9,131 nucleotides of DNA from CAZIHO01 sp964538875 (GTDB lineage Bacteria; Pseudomonadota; Gammaproteobacteria; Chromatiales; Chromatiaceae): the NCBI GenBank assembly GCA_964538875.1, contig CAZIHO010000125.1, positions 1 through 9,131 on the forward strand, in the 5' to 3' direction. Position 1 is the stretch's first letter; every line of letters starts with the position of its first letter. Positions 4,936 through 9,131 of the stretch are shown here, piece by piece. The notes beneath the pieces are model-generated. The model was given only the letters and a program-made list of their open reading frames with translations, was not told where the DNA came from and searched no databases. The position numbers and the translations under genes are program-made.

Positions 4936-7008
4936 ATGCACCAGCAGATTTTCCCCCGGTCGTTGCTCTCCCTGTCCCTGGCCACCGCGCTGCCGGTGTG
5001 GGCGGGGGATGATGCCGCTGAGGCGCCGCCCGCAATCTTGCAAGAGGTGCTGGTCACCGCACCACCCATGGAAACGCCCCTGGAAATCCGCTTCGACGCC
5101 AAGGCCGCCCAGCAGCCGTTGCCGGCCCAGGATGGGGCTGCGTTTCTCAAGGCCATTCCTGGCATGAGTCTGATCCGCAAGGGCGGCACCGACGGGGACC
5201 CGGTGTTTCGGGGTCTGGCTGGCTCCCGGCTCAATATCTTGATCGACGGGGAACAACTGCAAGGCGGCTGCGGTATGCGCATGGACCCGCCCACCGCCTA
5301 TGTGTTTCCAGAAACCTTCGACCAAATCCGCCTGTTGAAGGGGCCCCAGACGGTGCGCTACGGACCCGGTAACGTGGCTGGCGTGGTGCTGTTCGAGCGG
5401 GACCCGGAATCCTTCGCCACGCCAGGCGGACGCTTTTATGGCAGTGTCCTGGGGGGTAGCTTTGGCCGTCATGACGAGATCGTCGATGGCAGCGCCGGCA
5501 ATTCCGAGTTTTATGTCCGGGGTACCGGCAACCATTCCCGTTCGGACGATTATCAAGATGGGGACGGCAAGGATGTCCATTCCGCATACCGGCGCTGGAA
5601 CGCCAGCGGCGCCCTGGGCTGGACCCCGGACCCGGACACCCGGCTGGAAATCTCGGCGGTGCGTAGCGATGGGGAAGCGGCCTACGCGGACCGGAGCATG
5701 GATGGCGTCAAGTTCGACCGGGAAAACTTCGGGATCAAACTGGAAAAGCTGCACCTGACCCCCTGGCTGGAAAAGCTGGAGGCCCAGCTTTATTACAACT
5801 ACATTGATCATGTGATGGATAACTACAGCCTGCGGACATCCACCAGCGGCTCGATGATGGCCAATAACCCGGATCGGGAGACCACCGGCGGCAGCCTGGT
5901 GGCCAGCCTTCGGGCCGGAGACAAGACCCAGTTGGTGCTGGGCCTGGACGGCCAGTCCAACCAGCACAGCCTGCGGTCCACCATGAACGAACTCATGCTG
6001 CCCTACGAGAACCTGGCCCGGACCGAGGACGCCAATTTCAATCAGACCGGCCTGTTTGGTGAACTGACCCAGCAACTGACGGCGGCAGACCGGCTGGTAG
6101 CGGGGGTCCGGGCCGACTTTTGGCGGGCCGAAGATCAGCGTCAAACCCTCAAGCTGGGCACCGCCACGGTGGCTAATCCCACCGCCGGTGCGGAGCGGGA
6201 CGACATCCTGCCGAGCGGCTTTGTCCGCTATGAACGGGATCTGGGCGCCGGTGTCACCCTGTACGGCGGCTTGGGCCATGTGGAGCGCTTCCCCGATTAT
6301 TGGGAACTGGTCTCGTCAAGCAAGGAAGGCCCCACCGAGGCGGAACCCAGCGCCTTCGCCAGCACAGATCCGGAACGCACCAGCCAGTTGGACATCGGCG
6401 CCCTGTGGAAGTCCGGTCCCTGGAGCGGCTACCTGGCCGGATTCGCCAACCAGATCGACGATTACATCCTGATCCAATCTAATGTCAAGCGGGGCAGTGG
6501 CGATACGGCCCGCACCGTCTCCATCACCCGCAACATCGACGCCAGCACCTGGGGCGGCGAGGCGGGGCTGAGCTACGCGTTCACGCCCCAGTGGAAGGGC
6601 GAGGCCAGCCTGGCCTATGTGCGGGGCGAAAACGATAGCGACGATCACGCCCTGGCGCAGATGCCGCCCCTGGAAGGGCGTCTGAGCCTAACCTGGGACA
6701 ACGGCACCTGGACGGCGGGCGGACTGCTGCGGCTGGTGTCAGAGCAGGATCGCTACGCCCTGTACGAAGGCAACATCGTGGGTCAAGACCTGGGTCCTAG
6801 CGACGGTTTCGCGGTGTTCTCCCTGCACGGCGGCTGGCGCCCCACCAAGCGCAGCCTGGTGACTGCCGGTGTCGATAACCTGTTCGACGCCACCTACGCC
6901 GAGCATATCAGCCGCTCCGGTGCCATGGTGCCCGGCTACGAACAAACTACCCAGGTCAATGAACCGGGCCGGACCCTGTGGGTCAAGGCGAGCCTGACCT
7001 TTGACTGA
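4936..7008 (+). CDS. oprC: TonB-dependent outer-membrane copper receptor (OprC/NosA family)
   Basis: The product has 690 residues, similar to NosA (about 680) and OprC (about 720). A signal peptide covers about 1-23 (cleavage near VWA|G). A TonB box is at about 37-42 (EVLVTA). The plug domain covers about 46-155 and the beta-barrel the rest. The family signature GGCGMRMDPPT (110-120), then FPETFDQIRLLKGPQTV, then SDGEAAYADRSMDG (244-257), is characteristic of TonB-dependent copper receptors. Cys112-x-x-x-Met116 and His292-x-Met294 (DHVMDNY) correspond to the CxxxM and HxM copper ligands described for OprC. It imports copper across the outer membrane using TonB energy. The ATG at 4936 has AAGGA (4926-4930) five bases upstream. 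It is first in an operon with tonB, exbB and exbD; the tonB TTG lies inside its last codons. Its C-terminus is LTFD, one residue past the usual terminal Phe. Confidence 0.92.
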   Translation: MHQQIFPRSLLSLSLATALPVWAGDDAAEAPPAILQEVLVTAPPMETPLEIRFDAKAAQQPLPAQDGAAFLKAIPGMSLIRKGGTDGDPVFRGLAGSRLNILIDGEQLQGGCGMRMDPPTAYVFPETFDQIRLLKGPQTVRYGPGNVAGVVLFERDPESFATPGGRFYGSVLGGSFGRHDEIVDGSAGNSEFYVRGTGNHSRSDDYQDGDGKDVHSAYRRWNASGALGWTPDPDTRLEISAVRSDGEAAYADRSMDGVKFDRENFGIKLEKLHLTPWLEKLEAQLYYNYIDHVMDNYSLRTSTSGSMMANNPDRETTGGSLVASLRAGDKTQLVLGLDGQSNQHSLRSTMNELMLPYENLARTEDANFNQTGLFGELTQQLTAADRLVAGVRADFWRAEDQRQTLKLGTATVANPTAGAERDDILPSGFVRYERDLGAGVTLYGGLGHVERFPDYWELVSSSKEGPTEAEPSAFASTDPERTSQLDIGALWKSGPWSGYLAGFANQIDDYILIQSNVKRGSGDTARTVSITRNIDASTWGGEAGLSYAFTPQWKGEASLAYVRGENDSDDHALAQMPPLEGRLSLTWDNGTWTAGGLLRLVSEQDRYALYEGNIVGQDLGPSDGFAVFSLHGGWRPTKRSLVTAGVDNLFDATYAEHISRSGAMVPGYEQTTQVNEPGRTLWVKASLTFD

Positions 7009-7792
7009 TTACCCGCCGGTCGCCACCCTGCCGCTGGCCCTCCCCTCGGTTGGCCAGGGTGGTCCGGCCGGTATTCCTTACTCAAGCTCCCACTGGCGCC
7101 GCCGGGTCGGGAGCCTGGCGGCGGCGGCGGCCCTGCACGGCTTGGCGCTGGCGGCCCTGCTGGTGGCCCCCCAACCCGCGCCGCTGGCGCCGGTGAGGCT
7201 CCAGCTGGCGGTGCGGACCCTGGAACTCCCGGCACCCAGCAAAACCGAGACGTCCGCTCCGGTGGCGGAGCCCCAACCGGCCCCCATCAGCCCGGCGCCC
7301 CGGCCCGAACCGGTGCAGAGCCCGGTTCCGCCCCCGGTGCCGGCCCCCGCGCTCAGTTCCAAAGCCACGCCCAAACCCAAATCGAATCCCCAGCCAGCGC
7401 GGACCACCGCCAAACCGGCACCGGGCGCCGCTGGCCGGGATGCCTCGTCCGTTAGCCCAGCCCAGGCGTCACTGGCCGCCGCTGCGCCGGCCGGCACCCC
7501 CTTAGTGGAACCCCGCTTCGACGCAGCCTATTTGCGCAACCCGCCCCCCGCCTATCCGCCCCAGTCCCGGCGCCAAGGGGAGGAGGGCAAGGTGCTGTTG
7601 CGGGTGCGAGTGTCCGCCGACGGCCAGCCGGAAGCAGTGGAAATCAGCCAAGGGAGTGGTTTCCCGCGCCTGGATGCGGCGGCCCGGGACGCAGTGCGCC
7701 GCTGGCGTTTTCTGCCGGCCCGGCGCGGTAACGAGCCAGTGGCCGCCGCCGTGCTGGTGCCGGTGCTGTTCCGGCTCGACGCCCCCAGTTAA
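7001..7792 (+). CDS. tonB: TonB energy transducer, dedicated to the copper receptor
   Basis: The product has 263 residues. A cytoplasmic N-terminus is followed by one membrane segment at about 37-56 containing His46, matching the essential intramembrane His of TonB. A long Pro/Ala-rich periplasmic spacer follows at about 57-165. The C-terminal TonB domain covers about 170-260, with NPPPAYPPQSRRQGEEG (the YP motif), then VLLRVRVSADGQP and WRFLPARRGNEP. TonB couples the proton-driven ExbB-ExbD motor to outer-membrane receptors. The start is an uncommon TTG at 7001: an in-frame TGA at 6995-6997 excludes anything earlier, and no ATG or GTG follows before the membrane segment. The gene overlaps the receptor stop codon by eight bases, implying translational coupling; AAGG at 6985-6988 may serve as ribosome-binding site. 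exbB follows after 29 bases. Confidence 0.9.
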   Translation: MTDYPPVATLPLALPSVGQGGPAGIPYSSSHWRRRVGSLAAAAALHGLALAALLVAPQPAPLAPVRLQLAVRTLELPAPSKTETSAPVAEPQPAPISPAPRPEPVQSPVPPPVPAPALSSKATPKPKSNPQPARTTAKPAPGAAGRDASSVSPAQASLAAAAPAGTPLVEPRFDAAYLRNPPPAYPPQSRRQGEEGKVLLRVRVSADGQPEAVEISQGSGFPRLDAAARDAVRRWRFLPARRGNEPVAAAVLVPVLFRLDAPS

Positions 7793-7796
7793 CGCC

Positions 7797-7814
7797 AGCC
7801 TTTAAAGAGAGGCT
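7797..7814 (+). promoter_or_regulatory. Small hairpin overlapping the exbB ribosome-binding site
   Basis: AGCCT (7797-7801) pairs with AGGCT (7810-7814). The exbB Shine-Dalgarno GAGAGG (7807-7812), ten bases before the ATG, is partly inside the right arm and partly in the loop. It could tune exbB translation relative to tonB. The stem is only five base pairs, so this is tentative. Confidence 0.3.
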
Positions 7815-7821
7815 AACCCCC

Positions 7822-8562
7822 ATGCACGAATCTCTGGGATTCGCCCATTTCTGGGCCCAGGCCGACGACCTGATCCGGGCCGTCGCCATCCTGCTGCTGG
7901 CGCTGTCCATCGGCAGTTGGCACATCATCCTCGGCAAGTTGACCGGTTATCTGCGGGCGCGGCGGTCCCTGGCCCGCGCCATCGACGCCTTTTGGCAGGC
8001 GGATAGCCAGAGCGCGGCCCTGGCGGCCATCCGGGCGGCGGACCGCTCCGGCCTGGGCGCCCGCTTGGCGGCCGATACCCTGGGGCTGGCTCAGGCTTAC
8101 CGTCAGACCGCTGGCAGTGGTATCGGTACCGGCGTGGCGGCTGGCGAATTCATCGGCCGGGGCTTGCGCCTGTCCCTGCTCATGGCCCAGGCACGACTGG
8201 AATGGGGCTTGACTTTCCTTGCTTCGGTGGGCGCCACCGCGCCGTTCATCGGCCTGTTTGGGACCGTATGGGGCATCCATCGCGCCCTGATTGGCCTGAC
8301 CGGGGCGTCCCAGGTCACCCTCGACCGCATCGCCGGGCCCTTGGGGGAAGCCTTGGTCATGACCGCCGCTGGCCTATTCGTCGCCATCCCGGCGGTGTTG
8401 GCCTACAACGCCTTGCTCCGCTCCAACCGGCTGCTGCTGGCGCGACTGGATGGCTTTGCCAATGGCCTGCACGCCTACCTGGTGGCCGGTGTGCGGCTCG
8501 GCGAGCCCAGTCCCGAGGCGGCTGACGCGACCTGGCGCAGCGCGCCCCAGGTTGGGGGCTAG
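7822..8562 (+). CDS. exbB: ExbB proton-channel subunit (MotA/TolQ/ExbB family)
   Basis: The product has 246 residues, near the 244 of Escherichia coli ExbB. Three membrane segments lie at about 15-36, 128-150 and 176-198, with a cytoplasmic loop between the first two. The family core LASVGATAPFIGLFGTVWGI (133-152) and GPLGEALVMTAAGLFVAIPA (172-191) is intact. Thr148, Glu176 and Thr181 occur at the same residue numbers as the functionally important residues of E. coli ExbB. ExbB forms a pentamer around ExbD and lets protons drive TonB. Position between tonB and exbD favours ExbB over TolQ, since no tolR, tolA or tolB follows. The Shine-Dalgarno GAGAGG (7807-7812) supports the ATG at 7822. exbD starts three bases after its stop codon. 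Confidence 0.92.
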   Translation: MHESLGFAHFWAQADDLIRAVAILLLALSIGSWHIILGKLTGYLRARRSLARAIDAFWQADSQSAALAAIRAADRSGLGARLAADTLGLAQAYRQTAGSGIGTGVAAGEFIGRGLRLSLLMAQARLEWGLTFLASVGATAPFIGLFGTVWGIHRALIGLTGASQVTLDRIAGPLGEALVMTAAGLFVAIPAVLAYNALLRSNRLLLARLDGFANGLHAYLVAGVRLGEPSPEAADATWRSAPQVGG

Positions 8563-8565
8563 CAC

Positions 8566-9000
8566 ATGGCCTGGTCCGATTCCCAGGCGCCGGGCCACCT
8601 GTCCTCACCCTTGGCGGAAATCAACACCACGCCCCTGGTAGACGTGATGCTGGTGCTGTTGGTGGTGTTTCTCATCACTGCGCCCCTGTTGCAGCGGGCC
8701 CTGCCGGTGGATTTGCCCCAGGTGTCTGGCAACCCCGCGCCCGAAACCGGGCCCGGCATCCGCTTGAGCCTGGATGCCCAGGGACAATTGCTGTTGGAGG
8801 ATAGCCCCTGCCCCTGGGAGGAACTGACGCCCCGGCTGGCGGCCCGCCTGGCGGGTCAGACCAATCCAGAACTGCGCCTGTGGGCAGACCGGGACACCCG
8901 CTATCAGCGCTTATCCCAACTCATGGCTGCGGTGCAACAAGCCGGCATTCAACGCATCGCCTTTGTCACCGAGGCACCCCAGGGGGGGAATCTGGAATGA
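8566..9000 (+). CDS. exbD: ExbD proton-channel subunit (ExbD/TolR family)
   Basis: The product has 144 residues, close to the 141 of E. coli ExbD. A short cytoplasmic start leads to the conserved motif EINTTPLVDVMLVLL (18-32) and a single membrane segment at about 23-41. Asp26 in LVDVML is the essential proton-carrying residue (Asp25 in E. coli). The rest is the periplasmic domain, with strands around IRLSLDAQGQLLL and LRLWADRDTRYQRL and the helix LMAAVQQAG. With ExbB it converts proton-motive force into TonB movement. It begins three bases after the exbB TAG, with GGGGG just upstream as a possible ribosome-binding site, and ends the operon. A convergent gene follows within about 55 bases; I see no convincing terminator in the gap. 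Confidence 0.92.
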   Translation: MAWSDSQAPGHLSSPLAEINTTPLVDVMLVLLVVFLITAPLLQRALPVDLPQVSGNPAPETGPGIRLSLDAQGQLLLEDSPCPWEELTPRLAARLAGQTNPELRLWADRDTRYQRLSQLMAAVQQAGIQRIAFVTEAPQGGNLE

Positions 9001-9055
9001 GGGGGACGGTGGTTTTATGGGGTGCCAGATAAGGATGTTAAGACGATCCGCCGGC

Positions 9056-9131
9056 CTACCGGCCTGGGTCTGAATCAAACCGCTTGGGCACAAAATCGGC
9101 GGGGGTGTCCAGCCGGAACTGCTCATCATGG
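9056..9131 (-). CDS. 3' end of an unidentified minus-strand gene
   Basis: On the minus strand one frame runs from the window edge to a TAG at 9058-9056 and encodes the last 24 residues of a protein. The tail is hydrophilic and ends FVPKRFDSDPGR. Its composition looks protein-like, unlike the competing minus frame starting at 9129, which would read back through exbD. The fragment is too short to identify. A small inverted repeat GCCGG-CCTA-CCGGC (9050-9063) spans the stop codon. Confidence 0.5.
   Translation of the reverse strand, partial: HDEQFRLDTPADFVPKRFDSDPGR

Noticed and set aside
4807..6279. 490-codon open frame antisense to the copper receptor gene
   Set aside because: It mirrors codon bias of the receptor gene on the other strand; its translation lacks domains and covers the promoter region. 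Classic GC-rich shadow frame.
7822..9000. Reading the last two genes as TolQ-TolR
   Set aside because: They follow tonB directly in the receptor operon, no tolA, tolB or pal follows, and key residues sit at ExbB/ExbD numbering.

Overview
The window is GC-rich (roughly 60-65% by eye), densely coded DNA from a proteobacterium, most likely a gammaproteobacterium. The Gly/Tyr/Trp-rich exported protein at the left resembles sulfur globule proteins, which would fit a sulfur-oxidising (Chromatiales-like) or related methylotrophic lineage. This taxonomic call is inference and weakly held. I see no tRNA, rRNA, CRISPR array or insertion sequence.

Left part (1-2996). A roughly 340-base non-coding stretch leads into a sulfur-globule-like protein gene (345-764), which ends in a good intrinsic terminator. 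Next comes a 181-residue protein with an N-terminal RRM RNA-binding domain and an unrecognised C-terminal region (863-1408). It converges on a SAM-dependent methyltransferase (1442-2074, minus). Upstream of that on the same strand is a small glycine-tailed RRM protein (2230-2523, minus). A 473-base gene-free stretch with several inverted repeats (2524-2996) closes this part.

Right part (2997-9000). This is one coherent system. On the minus strand a RegB/PrrB-type membrane redox sensor kinase (3533-4786) and its RegA/PrrA-type response regulator (2997-3536) overlap by an ATGA. Divergent from them, on the plus strand, lies a four-gene cluster: an OprC/NosA-type outer-membrane copper receptor (4936-7008), tonB (TTG start, overlapping the receptor gene), exbB and exbD. 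Receptor, energy transducer and proton-channel subunits together form a complete, apparently dedicated, copper uptake machine.

The most interesting signal is in the 149-base divergent intergenic region. A GCGGC-N5-GTCGC site (4852-4866) matches the RegA/PrrA/RegR operator consensus. It lies between two outward-facing candidate promoters whose -35 elements abut it on either side. The simplest reading is that the redox two-component system controls both its own operon and the copper import operon, linking copper acquisition to quinone or redox state, perhaps to supply cupro-oxidases or other copper enzymes. The sequence supports the architecture; the regulation itself is inference.

The window ends with the C-terminal 24 codons of an unidentified minus-strand gene (9056-9131) convergent with exbD.
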